From positions 1 to 21,811 of the forward strand of contig JBMOHS010000052.1 of NCBI GenBank assembly GCA_049317725.1: a stretch of DNA of 21,811 nucleotides, given 5' to 3'. Shown piece by piece: positions 7,042 through 14,134 of the stretch; the stretch's first letter is position 1; every line of letters starts with the position of its first letter. Below the pieces are notes generated by a model. It saw only the letters and a list, made by a program, of their open reading frames with translations, was not told the origin of the DNA and ran no database searches. The position numbers and the translations under genes were made by a program. Source of the DNA: CAIOZW01 sp049317725 (lineage in GTDB: Bacteria; Acidobacteriota; Blastocatellia; RBC074).

Positions 7042-7686
7042 ATGAAACTGTTTATCGATACTGCTGATGTCGCCCAGATCCGTGAGGTCTGGAGCTGGGG
7101 AATCGTCGATGGGGTGACGACCAACCCCAGCCACGTCTCGAAGACGGGCCGTCGCCCGCTCGAGATCTACGAAGAGATCCTCGCGATCGTCGATGGCCCG
7201 GTCAGCCTCGAGACGATCTCCTTGACCGCGCCGGAGATCATCGCCGAGGGGCGTGAGCTGGCCAAGCTTCACTCGAACGTTGTCGTCAAGGTGCCGCTGA
7301 TTCGTGAGGGGCTCAAGGCCGTTCGCGCCTTGACCGACGAAGGCATCAAGACCAATGTCACTGTCACCTTCTCCCCGCTCCAGGCACTGCTCGCCGCCAA
7401 GTGCGGTGCGACCTACATCAGCCCATTCGTTGGGCGGCTAGACGCCGTCGGCCATTTTGGAATGGAGGTGGCGCGTCAGATCAAGACCATCTACGACAAC
7501 TACGAGTACCCGACGGAGATCATCGTCGCCGCCGTTCGCCATCCGACTCACGTCCTCGAGGCGGCGCTGGCCGGTGCGCACATCTGCACGATGAGTTACG
7601 ATGTCATGGTGCAGCTCTACGATCATCCCCTGACCGACATCGGGATCGACCTCTTTCTCAAGGACTGGGCAAAGGTACCCAAATGA
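7042..7686 (+). CDS. TalC/FSA-type small transaldolase, candidate sulfofructose transaldolase
   Basis: The protein has 214 residues and is a complete member of the short transaldolase/fructose-6-phosphate aldolase family, a TIM barrel acting through a Schiff base. The N-terminal MKLFIDTADV and TTNPS (26-30) are diagnostic; K83 in VVKVP is the Schiff-base lysine, and SPFVGRLD is the conserved phosphate-side segment. The family transfers or releases dihydroxyacetone. In the transaldolase variant of sulfoglycolysis an enzyme of this family (SftT) cleaves 6-deoxy-6-sulfofructose to 3-sulfolactaldehyde and transfers the C3 unit to glyceraldehyde 3-phosphate. Here the stop overlaps the aldehyde dehydrogenase start as ATGA, the arrangement expected if the aldehyde product is handed straight on. 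The sequence alone cannot separate this from an ordinary TalC. Confidence 0.88.
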   Translation: MKLFIDTADVAQIREVWSWGIVDGVTTNPSHVSKTGRRPLEIYEEILAIVDGPVSLETISLTAPEIIAEGRELAKLHSNVVVKVPLIREGLKAVRALTDEGIKTNVTVTFSPLQALLAAKCGATYISPFVGRLDAVGHFGMEVARQIKTIYDNYEYPTEIIVAAVRHPTHVLEAALAGAHICTMSYDVMVQLYDHPLTDIGIDLFLKDWAKVPK

Positions 7687-9104
7687 AGACGCATCCCCTC
7701 TATCTCAATGGTGAGTTGGTGACGACCGACGCCGTCTGGGAGGTGACCAATCCCGCGAACGGTCGTCCGTGGGCGCGGGTCTCGACCGTCCAGCGAGCGC
7801 GGCTGGCCGAGGCCCTCGCCGATGGGCAGGCCGCCTTCCCGGCGTGGCGAGCACTGACGGGCAAGGAGCGCGGTCAGTATCTCCATCGCTGGGCGGACCA
7901 GCTTGAAGCGCGACGCGAGGAGATTGCCCGCACCATCACCCTCGAGAATGGCAAACCGCTCGCGCAAAGCCTTGGGGAGGTCGCCATGTCGGTCGACCAC
8001 CTCCACTGGTTTGCCGAGGAGGCCCGGCGTGCCTACGGTCGGATCATCCCGCCGCAAGCCACCGGGAAGCGCCACCTTGTCCTGCGCACCCCCCTTGGAG
8101 TGGTTGGGGCGATCAGCCCATGGAACTTTCCCCTCGTCCTCGCCGTGCGCAAGGTCGCCCCGGCCCTCGCCGCCGGGAACACCGTCGTCCTCAAGCCTGC
8201 CGCCCAGACCCCACTCTGCGCCGTCGCGCTGGCCGAGTGTGCTGCGGCGATCGACCTTCCGAGGGGGGTCTTCCAGATGCTGGTCGGTCCGGCCGCCGAT
8301 TTTGGCGAGGAGATGCTGACCAACCCGCTCTGCCGCAAGATCTCTTTCACCGGTTCTACCGAGGTCGGCCGCCGCTTGATCGCCGGTGCGGCCCAGACCG
8401 TCAAGCCGCTCTCCCTCGAGTTGGGGGGGCACGCTCCGGTCCTCGTCTTTGAAGACGCCGATCTCGAGAAGGCCGTCGAGGGCGCGATCCTTGCCAAGTT
8501 CCGGAACACCGGACAGTCCTGCATCGCCGCCAATCGGATCTATGTCCAGCGGCCGATCTACGATCGCTTCCTCGAGGCCTTCACCGAACGAACCCGCGCT
8601 CTCCGGATTGGGGATGGGCTCGAGCCGGGGGTCGAGATCGGGCCCCTTATCGATTCCCGGGCCGTCGAGAAGACCCTCGAGCAGATCGACAACGCCGTCG
8701 CGCTCGGGGCCCGTATCCTCTGCGGCGGGCAGCCGGTCGGCGAGGAGGGCTTCTTCTTCGCTCCGACGGTCCTCGCCGATGTTCCGCGAGAGGCCCGCTG
8801 CATGGCCGAGGAGACCTTTGCTCCCCTCGCCCCCGTCACCGTCTTTGACGAGGAGTCGGAGGGGATTCGAATGGCCAACGACTCGATCTATGGCCTCAGT
8901 GCCTATCTCTTCACCACAAACCTGGACCGGGCCTTTCGCGTCATGGAGCAGCTCGAAGCCGGGACCATCGGACTTAACGATGGCCTGCCGACGACCAGCC
9001 AGTGCCCGTTCGGCGGGGTCAAGCAAAGCGGCTGGGGGCGCGAACTCGGCAGCGAGGGGCTTGACGCCTTCCTCGAAACCAAGCACGTCTCGCTCGGACT
9101 CTGA
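7683..9104 (+). CDS. NAD(P)-dependent aldehyde dehydrogenase, succinate-semialdehyde type; candidate sulfolactaldehyde dehydrogenase
   Basis: The protein has 473 residues, the usual size of GabD/SSADH-like enzymes. Visible motifs are WNFP with oxyanion-hole N149, cofactor lysine K171 in VLKPA, the Rossmann FTGSTEVG at 222-229, general base E246 in LELGG, nucleophile C280 in NTGQSC, and EETFAP near the C-terminus. The start at 7683 overlaps the transaldolase stop; a longer frame upstream only translates the transaldolase gene out of frame. Semialdehyde dehydrogenases of this branch accept short aldehydes carrying a distal acid group, and the known sulfolactaldehyde dehydrogenases of sulfoglycolysis belong to it. 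The proposed reaction is 3-sulfolactaldehyde to (S)-3-sulfolactate. About 69 bp without a recognisable feature follows. Confidence 0.88.
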   Translation: MKTHPLYLNGELVTTDAVWEVTNPANGRPWARVSTVQRARLAEALADGQAAFPAWRALTGKERGQYLHRWADQLEARREEIARTITLENGKPLAQSLGEVAMSVDHLHWFAEEARRAYGRIIPPQATGKRHLVLRTPLGVVGAISPWNFPLVLAVRKVAPALAAGNTVVLKPAAQTPLCAVALAECAAAIDLPRGVFQMLVGPAADFGEEMLTNPLCRKISFTGSTEVGRRLIAGAAQTVKPLSLELGGHAPVLVFEDADLEKAVEGAILAKFRNTGQSCIAANRIYVQRPIYDRFLEAFTERTRALRIGDGLEPGVEIGPLIDSRAVEKTLEQIDNAVALGARILCGGQPVGEEGFFFAPTVLADVPREARCMAEETFAPLAPVTVFDEESEGIRMANDSIYGLSAYLFTTNLDRAFRVMEQLEAGTIGLNDGLPTTSQCPFGGVKQSGWGRELGSEGLDAFLETKHVSLGL

Positions 9105-9173
9105 TCCAGGCCAATTCCGGGACTGGATCTTCTCCAAGTGAGATCACCTTTTTCTTCCAACGGGAGAGACCGG

Positions 9174-9458
9174 ATGAGTATTCAATTTGTTGTCCACGAA
9201 GAGGGAGACTCGGTCGGCGTCGTCGTCGTCGAAGGAGTCAAGGCTGGCGATCATCTCGCCGGCTGGGTCATGCAGGAGGATCGGATCCTCGAGATCAAAG
9301 CCCTCGACGACATTCCGCTCGGCCACAAGCTGGCCATTTGTGACCTCGCCGACAATGCGACCGTCATCAAGTATGGCGTCGATATCGGGCGGACGATTGC
9401 CCCGATCCAGGCGGGAGGGTACCTCCACGTTCACAACGTCAAGACAAAACGCTGGTAA
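9174..9458 (+). CDS. suyA: (2R)-sulfolactate sulfo-lyase, small (alpha) subunit
   Basis: This 94-residue protein is a stand-alone SAF domain, the small subunit of the UxaA/GarD/SuyAB superfamily. HEEGDSVGVVVVEGVKAG (8-25) and the C-terminal VIKYGVDIGR ... HVHNVKTKRW match what I recall of SuyA from sulfolactate degraders better than the N-terminal domain of altronate dehydratase. SuyAB cleaves (R)-3-sulfolactate to pyruvate and sulfite, probably using iron. The start at 9174 is preceded by GGGAGAG and removes 12 unconserved residues of the longer frame. Its partner follows after 20 bp. Separate small and large chains are themselves typical of SuyAB, while altronate and galactarate dehydratases are usually fused. 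Confidence 0.85.
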   Translation: MSIQFVVHEEGDSVGVVVVEGVKAGDHLAGWVMQEDRILEIKALDDIPLGHKLAICDLADNATVIKYGVDIGRTIAPIQAGGYLHVHNVKTKRW

Positions 9459-9478
9459 GCAGAAGGAGCCGAAGATCC

Positions 9479-10654
9479 ATGGGAGTCGATCTGAGCAAGG
9501 CGACCTTTCGCGGCTATGTGCGAGAGAATGGTCGCGTCGGGGTTCGCAACTACGTCATCATCCTTCCGGTCGATGATCTCTCCAACGCTGCGGCCGAGGC
9601 CGTGGCCCACAACATCAAAGGGGCCCTCGCCCTGCCGCACCCGTACGGTCGCTTGCAGTTCGGTGCCGACCTCGAACTCCATTTCCGGACCTTGATTGGC
9701 ACCGGCTGCAATCCCAATGTCGCCGCCGTCGTCGTCATCGGGATCGAGGACGGGTGGACCCAGCGGGTCGTTCAGGGAATCGCCGCCACCGGCAAACCGG
9801 TCTGTGGCTTCGGAATTGAGGGGCATGGGGACCACGAGACGATCCGTCGTGCCTCGCACGCCGCCCGCGAGTATGTGCAGTGGGCCTCCGAGAAGCACCG
9901 GGAAGTGCGCCCCCTCCAAGATCTTTGGGTCTCGACCAAATGCGGCGAGTCGGACACCACTTCTGGCTGCGGCGCCAACCCAACGGTCGGCAACGCCTTC
10001 GACAAACTCTACGCCCACGGCGTGACCCTCCTCTTCGGAGAGACGACCGAGCTGACCGGCGGGGAGCACCTCGTCGCCAACCGTTGTCGGACCCCCGAGG
10101 TCCGGGCCCAGTTCCAGGCGATGTTCGATCGCTACCAGGAGATCGTCCACCGCCATAAGACGAGCGACCTCTCCGAGTCCCAGCCGACCAAGGGCAACAT
10201 CGCCGGCGGCCTGACGACGATCGAGGAGAAGGCCCTCGGCAACATTCAGAAGATCGGCAAGAAGTGCCTCGTCGATGGCGTGCTCGACAAGGCCGAGGTC
10301 CCGACCGGTCCGGGCCTCTGGTTCATGGACTCCTCCTCTGCTGCCGCCGAGATGGTCACGCTCTGTGCTGCCGCCGGCTTCGTCGTCCACTTTTTCCCGA
10401 CCGGGCAGGGCAATGTCATCGGCAATCCGATCCTGCCGGTCATCAAGATCTGCGCCAACCCCAGAACCGTCCGGACGATGGCCGAGCACGTCGATGTCGA
10501 TGTCTCGGGCCTCTTGCGGCGGGAGATGTCGCCCGACGACGCCGGCGACGCGCTCCTCTCGATGATGCTCCGGACTGCCGATGGCCGTCTGACCGCGGCC
10601 GAGGCGCTCGGCCATCGCGAATTTGTCTTGACCCGGCTCTTCGAGAGCGCCTGA
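9479..10654 (+). CDS. suyB: (2R)-sulfolactate sulfo-lyase, large (beta) subunit
   Basis: The protein has 391 residues, about the length of SuyB. It begins GYVRENGRVGVRNYVIILPV, the shared start of UxaA C-terminal-type lyases, but the discriminating segments are SuyB-like as I recall them: STKCGESDTTSG (152-163), SESQPTKGNIAGGLTT (232-247) and FPTGQGNVIGNP (306-317), where dehydratases typically have SPGNxxGGLTT-type and TGRGTxxG-type versions. Conserved cysteine C155 and neighbouring acidic residues are plausible iron ligands. With SuyA it would catalyse loss of sulfite from (R)-sulfolactate in the cytoplasm, giving pyruvate. A generic pipeline would probably call this altronate dehydratase. 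An AAGGAG site precedes the ATG at ten bases. Confidence 0.87.
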   Translation: MGVDLSKATFRGYVRENGRVGVRNYVIILPVDDLSNAAAEAVAHNIKGALALPHPYGRLQFGADLELHFRTLIGTGCNPNVAAVVVIGIEDGWTQRVVQGIAATGKPVCGFGIEGHGDHETIRRASHAAREYVQWASEKHREVRPLQDLWVSTKCGESDTTSGCGANPTVGNAFDKLYAHGVTLLFGETTELTGGEHLVANRCRTPEVRAQFQAMFDRYQEIVHRHKTSDLSESQPTKGNIAGGLTTIEEKALGNIQKIGKKCLVDGVLDKAEVPTGPGLWFMDSSSAAAEMVTLCAAAGFVVHFFPTGQGNVIGNPILPVIKICANPRTVRTMAEHVDVDVSGLLRREMSPDDAGDALLSMMLRTADGRLTAAEALGHREFVLTRLFESA

Positions 10655-10662
10655 GGAGGAGT

Positions 10663-11679
10663 ATGGCACGGATCCTCGCCGCTCATCTTCTTCCGTTGGT
10701 CGCCTCTGCGCTGGAGCAGGGGGGGGCCTCCTCTCAAATGGCGGAGTCGACGGCCCGTGCCCTCGTCGCTGCCGAGGAGGAGGGCCTCCCCTCCCACGGG
10801 CTCAGTCGCCTTCCGCAGTACCTCGGCCATCTGCGGACGGGGCGCGTCGATGGCCGGGCAGTGCCCTCGGTTCGCCGGGAAGGCTTGGCGACGGCACTGG
10901 TCGATGCTGCCGACGGCCTCGCCTTTCCTGCCTGCGACTTGGCGATCGAGCGCGGAATCGCCCTGGCACGCGCTGCGGGAGTCGCCTGGGTCGGGGTCAC
11001 CAACAGCCACCACTTTGGAGTGGCTTCCTGGCACTTGCGCCCTCTCGCTGCGGCCGGCCTCGTTGGTCTCGCCTTCAGCAACTCCCCGGCGGCGATGCCC
11101 GCCTGGGGCGGCAAACGCCCCCTCTTTGGGACCAACCCGATTGCCGCCCTCTTTCCCCGTCGTCAGCAACCTCCCCTCATCATCGACCTCTCGTTGTCAG
11201 AGGTCGCGCGCGGCAAGCTGATGATTGCCGCGCGGGAGGGGCGCCCCATTCCCCTTGGCTGGGCCCTCGATCGGGAGGGGCAGCCGACGACTGATCCTCA
11301 GGCCGGTCTTGACGGGATGATGCTTCCTGCTGGCGGGGTCAAAGGCGCCATGCTCGCCCTCCTCGTCGAGCTCCTCTGCTGCGCCCTGACGGGGGCCCAC
11401 TTCGGATTTGAGGCCGATTCCTTCTTTCAGGATCAAGGAAACCGCCCGCGCATCGGGCAAGCTTTTCTCCTCCTCTCTCCTTCCTCTCTGGCCGGGGAGG
11501 AGGTCTTTGCCGAGCGGCTCGAGACCCTTCTCTCGGTCATGCTTCTCGATCCAGAAGTCCGTCTCCCTGGGCTTCGTCGCCACGAAGCGTCGGCCCAAGC
11601 TGCCGTCGATGGCATCGCCCTCCCCCCTGCTCTCCTGACTCTTCTCGCTCCAGATCCCTCACTTCTCCTCCCTGCTTGA
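10663..11679 (+). CDS. Ldh2/malate-lactate dehydrogenase family protein, candidate (R)-sulfolactate dehydrogenase (ComC-like)
   Basis: The 338-residue protein belongs to the non-Rossmann malate/L-lactate/L-sulfolactate dehydrogenase family (Ldh2), which uses NAD(P)H to reduce 2-oxoacids. Family landmarks are SHGLSRLPQYL (44-54; H45 and R49 bind the acid), SHHFGVASWH (115-124; H116 or H117 is the catalytic histidine), FGTNPIA (155-161) and GGVKGAMLALLVELL late in the chain. ComC, the (R)-sulfolactate dehydrogenase first known from coenzyme M synthesis, is a member and works with SlcC and SuyAB in sulfolactate degraders. It starts 8 bp after suyB with GAGGAG in the gap. The C-terminal 60 residues are less conserved. 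It is the last gene of the operon and converges on tRNA-Lys. Confidence 0.82.
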   Translation: MARILAAHLLPLVASALEQGGASSQMAESTARALVAAEEEGLPSHGLSRLPQYLGHLRTGRVDGRAVPSVRREGLATALVDAADGLAFPACDLAIERGIALARAAGVAWVGVTNSHHFGVASWHLRPLAAAGLVGLAFSNSPAAMPAWGGKRPLFGTNPIAALFPRRQQPPLIIDLSLSEVARGKLMIAAREGRPIPLGWALDREGQPTTDPQAGLDGMMLPAGGVKGAMLALLVELLCCALTGAHFGFEADSFFQDQGNRPRIGQAFLLLSPSSLAGEEVFAERLETLLSVMLLDPEVRLPGLRRHEASAQAAVDGIALPPALLTLLAPDPSLLLPA

Positions 11680-11684
11680 CACAC

Positions 11685-11713
11685 AAAAAAGGCGTGCTGT
11701 GACGCACGCCTTT
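11685..11713 (-). terminator. Intrinsic terminator for tRNA-Lys transcript
   Basis: On the minus strand AAAGGCGTGC (11704-11713) pairs perfectly with GCACGCCTTT (11688-11697) around a 6-nt loop, and the descending arm runs into six T (complement of 11685-11690). Read on the plus strand only three T follow the stem, so it is mainly a minus-strand terminator, but it lies 6 bp after the operon's last stop codon and may act weakly in both directions. Confidence 0.85.
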
Positions 11714-11774
11714 GACGATCCTTCTGCTCCCTCCAGGAAGCGGAGTCTCTGCCAACCTGATTCTGGGTGGGGGA

Positions 11775-11847
<73 letters not shown>

Positions 11848-11891
11848 ACACCTTCGGAGATGACGATTGCCTTCTCCTCAGTTGAAATCAA

Positions 11892-11921
11892 ACTATACGA
11901 AACCTTCCCTCGATCCGTCAA
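11892..11921 (-). promoter_or_regulatory. Sigma70-type promoter of tRNA-Lys
   Basis: On the minus strand TTGACG (11916-11921) and TATAGT (11892-11897) are separated by 18 bp. Transcription should start near 11885, about 38 nt before the tRNA 5' end. It lies in the gap after the foldase stop codon, which also contains a short GGGGC/GCCCC hairpin without a T-tract, so some read-through from the foldase gene is possible. Confidence 0.65.
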
Positions 11922-11963
11922 TTACTTGATCGTGGGGGCTCCTTTGCCCCTGCTTCTCCAGCT

Positions 11964-13988
11964 CTATTGCGTAGCTGCTGTTTGTTCGGCGAAGAGCTTG
12001 TCGATCTGCTCCTGGTAGATCTTGATCTTCCCTTCCTTTTCATATTTGGCACGCAACGACTTGATGACCGCTTCAGACATCGCTGACTGTCGTTCACTCA
12101 GAATCGTCGATCGGATGGAAGACCGCTGAGCGGGCAGTTGTGCGGGGTCCGCATCAACCCGGTTGGTCACGCCAAACACCAGATAAGCCGTTCCAGCCTT
12201 CAGAGGACTCGATGCTACTTGGCCAGCCTGCAGTTTGAGAATGGCCTGTCGCGCCTGGTAGGCGAGTGGGCTTTTTCCACCAGTGCCTACTCCAGGAAAC
12301 GTGTAGGTCTCGAAATTGTTGTCCTTGCTGACCGTCAGACCCGCTGCCTTCAAGAGTCGTTCCAGATCTGCGGAAGACGTGGCTTGCCGGAGAATCTCCT
12401 CTGCCCGTTGCTTGGCGAGAAGAGGCTCTTTCTCAGCACGAAACTTCTGATCCACCTGATTCTTTGCCTGATCGAAGGTCAACTGCTCCCCATTCTTGAG
12501 CAGGTCATTGATCCGCGGGATCGCTTGCCCCCCTGGAATACTGACCTTGTCACCAATCTCCCCTTTGGCAAGGGTCGCAGTCGCCTCTTCAAAGGCTGGG
12601 TTACTGGCAAAGCCCGCACCCTTTCCGAGGGACGGCAGGGCATCCCCAGCCTTGAAGTAGGGGGTACTGCGGATCAGCGTCGCTGGATTGACCTTCAACT
12701 CTTTGGCCAGATCATCCGCCGCACGACGCAAATCTTTGTACTCGGTCGCCTTTTCATACCCTAAATCCGCCAACTGGGAGGCCTTTTGGAAGGCCTTGTT
12801 GTTGCTGATTGTCGCACGCAATGTCTCCCGGAGCTGAGCAAAGGGGACTGGGCGTTCTTCCGTAACCTTTAAGATGTACCAGCTCCGACCATCACGGAAA
12901 GGACCGTCGATCGCACCGACGCTGAGGGCATTGGTGAATGGCCGTTGCCGCCAGTCGGATGACTTGTTTGGATCTTTCCTGACCCATCCAATATCTCCCC
13001 CCTGCGACTTGCTCGGGTCCTGAGAGTTCCCTCTGGCCACGGTTGCAAAGTCTTCGCTGGGCACGTCTTTCGTTCCCCGGACCCGTTGATTGAGTTCATT
13101 GATCTTCTGCCGTGCGACGTCCTCATCTTGAGACGAGGCCACATCGATCCGGATGACACTGACGCGATATTCGAACTGTTTGCGTGCCTCATACTCCTGC
13201 TGGAGTTCCTCTTCCGAGATCGGCACGATTTTGGCAGCGTCATCGGTCGAGATGAAGAGGTACTCGACTTGGCGGGTAGGCTCTGTTGCCTTGAAGGCCG
13301 CTTGGTTGGCTTGGTAGTAGGCCCGGAGATCCTGCTCGGAAGGCTGGTAATTCTTACGGATGGTCTCGAGATCGACAGCGGCGTAGACCACATCGATTCT
13401 CGTATAGTCATCGCGATACTTCTCTTCAATCTCGCGGTCCCCGATCTGTGGAGTGGAGAGAAAGTAGTCGCGGACCTTGCTGGAAGTGATCAGCCCGCGC
13501 TGCTCTTCCTCGAAGCTCTCGACGCTCTTTCCTTGAAGGCGCAGCCGACGCCTGTACTCGTCGGCGCCGATGAACTTTCCCGAATTGTCGGAGAATTGCT
13601 GCTTGATGACGTCGGCGAGTTCTCGGTCGGTCGCGGACAGGTTCAGCTCATCCGCGATCTCGAGGAGAAGGCGGCTGCCGATCAGGTTGTCGAGTACTTG
13701 CTTGTCTGCCCCAATCCCGCGCATGGCTGAGAGCGGGAAGTTGTTTCCCCGACCGAACTGCAGCGCCATCTGCTCAAGCTGGACCCGGTATTGGCCAAGC
13801 AGGATCTTCTGGGAGCCGACACGGGCCACCTCGACCTCGTCGTCCTCGGCCCCAGCGCCCATTCGCCCCGTTGGATCGATCGAGGCATTGGGGATGTAGA
13901 AGATCACCAGACCGACGAGGAGCAACAAACAGAAGGCGAAGAGCACGATATTGCGGGATCGCTGGAATTTCGAGAAGAAGCGAAGCAT
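11964..13988 (-). CDS. Membrane-anchored peptidyl-prolyl isomerase/chaperone, PpiD/SurA-like
   Basis: The protein has 674 residues. MLRFFSKFQRSRN is a short basic cytoplasmic tail, followed by one transmembrane helix (about 14-33) that leaves the rest in the periplasm, as in PpiD. A SurA_N-type helical domain spans about 50-175, and a parvulin (PpiC) domain with FATVARGNSQDPSKSQGGDIG and GPFRDGRSWYILKV spans about 272-378. A second SurA/parvulin-like helical region makes up the C-terminal half. It should hold and fold secreted proteins, especially outer-membrane proteins, at the inner membrane. ATG at 13988 was chosen over 14051 because the longer version adds residues ahead of the anchor and would reach towards the promoter. 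GGAG precedes it at ten bases, a little far. It sits just downstream of dsbD but has its own promoter. Confidence 0.88.
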   Translation of the reverse strand: MLRFFSKFQRSRNIVLFAFCLLLLVGLVIFYIPNASIDPTGRMGAGAEDDEVEVARVGSQKILLGQYRVQLEQMALQFGRGNNFPLSAMRGIGADKQVLDNLIGSRLLLEIADELNLSATDRELADVIKQQFSDNSGKFIGADEYRRRLRLQGKSVESFEEEQRGLITSSKVRDYFLSTPQIGDREIEEKYRDDYTRIDVVYAAVDLETIRKNYQPSEQDLRAYYQANQAAFKATEPTRQVEYLFISTDDAAKIVPISEEELQQEYEARKQFEYRVSVIRIDVASSQDEDVARQKINELNQRVRGTKDVPSEDFATVARGNSQDPSKSQGGDIGWVRKDPNKSSDWRQRPFTNALSVGAIDGPFRDGRSWYILKVTEERPVPFAQLRETLRATISNNKAFQKASQLADLGYEKATEYKDLRRAADDLAKELKVNPATLIRSTPYFKAGDALPSLGKGAGFASNPAFEEATATLAKGEIGDKVSIPGGQAIPRINDLLKNGEQLTFDQAKNQVDQKFRAEKEPLLAKQRAEEILRQATSSADLERLLKAAGLTVSKDNNFETYTFPGVGTGGKSPLAYQARQAILKLQAGQVASSPLKAGTAYLVFGVTNRVDADPAQLPAQRSSIRSTILSERQSAMSEAVIKSLRAKYEKEGKIKIYQEQIDKLFAEQTAATQ

Positions 13989-14062
13989 GTCAGCCAATCT
14001 CCAGTGCGAAACAATTGGGAACTGGTGAGGATTCCACCAGCATTGACTCAAACAAAGTCGCC

Positions 14063-14091
14063 ATTCTATTCCATAACCCCTTCCAATTCAA
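14063..14091 (-). promoter_or_regulatory. Sigma70-type promoter of the PpiD-like gene
   Basis: On the minus strand TTGAAT (14086-14091) and TAGAAT (14063-14068) are separated by exactly 17 bp, close to consensus. The start site would be near 14056, giving a leader of about 68 nt. This also argues against the longer protein start at 14051, which would leave almost no leader. Confidence 0.6.
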
Positions 14092-14131
14092 GGCCGCTGT
14101 CCGTCGTCGACCCGTCAGACAGACAGCGGCC
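14092..14131 (-). terminator. Inverted repeat after dsbD, possible terminator lacking a T-tract
   Basis: GGCCGCTGTC (14092-14101) and GACAGCGGCC (14122-14131) form a perfect 10-bp stem with a 20-nt loop, starting 3 bp after the dsbD stop codon. No U-run follows, so it may be a 3'-end stabiliser or a Rho-assisted stop. It abuts the -35 box of the next gene. Confidence 0.45.
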
Positions 14132-14134
14132 CGA

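Noticed and set aside
7623..9137. Minus-strand open frame of 504 codons
   Set aside because: It is antisense to the aldehyde dehydrogenase, which has every catalytic motif on the plus strand.
9174..10654. Altronate/galactarate dehydratase (UxaA/GarD)
   Set aside because: The subunits are separate, the distinguishing segments look like SuyA and SuyB, and no partner genes of altronate use (UxaB, UxaC, KDG kinase or aldolase) are present.
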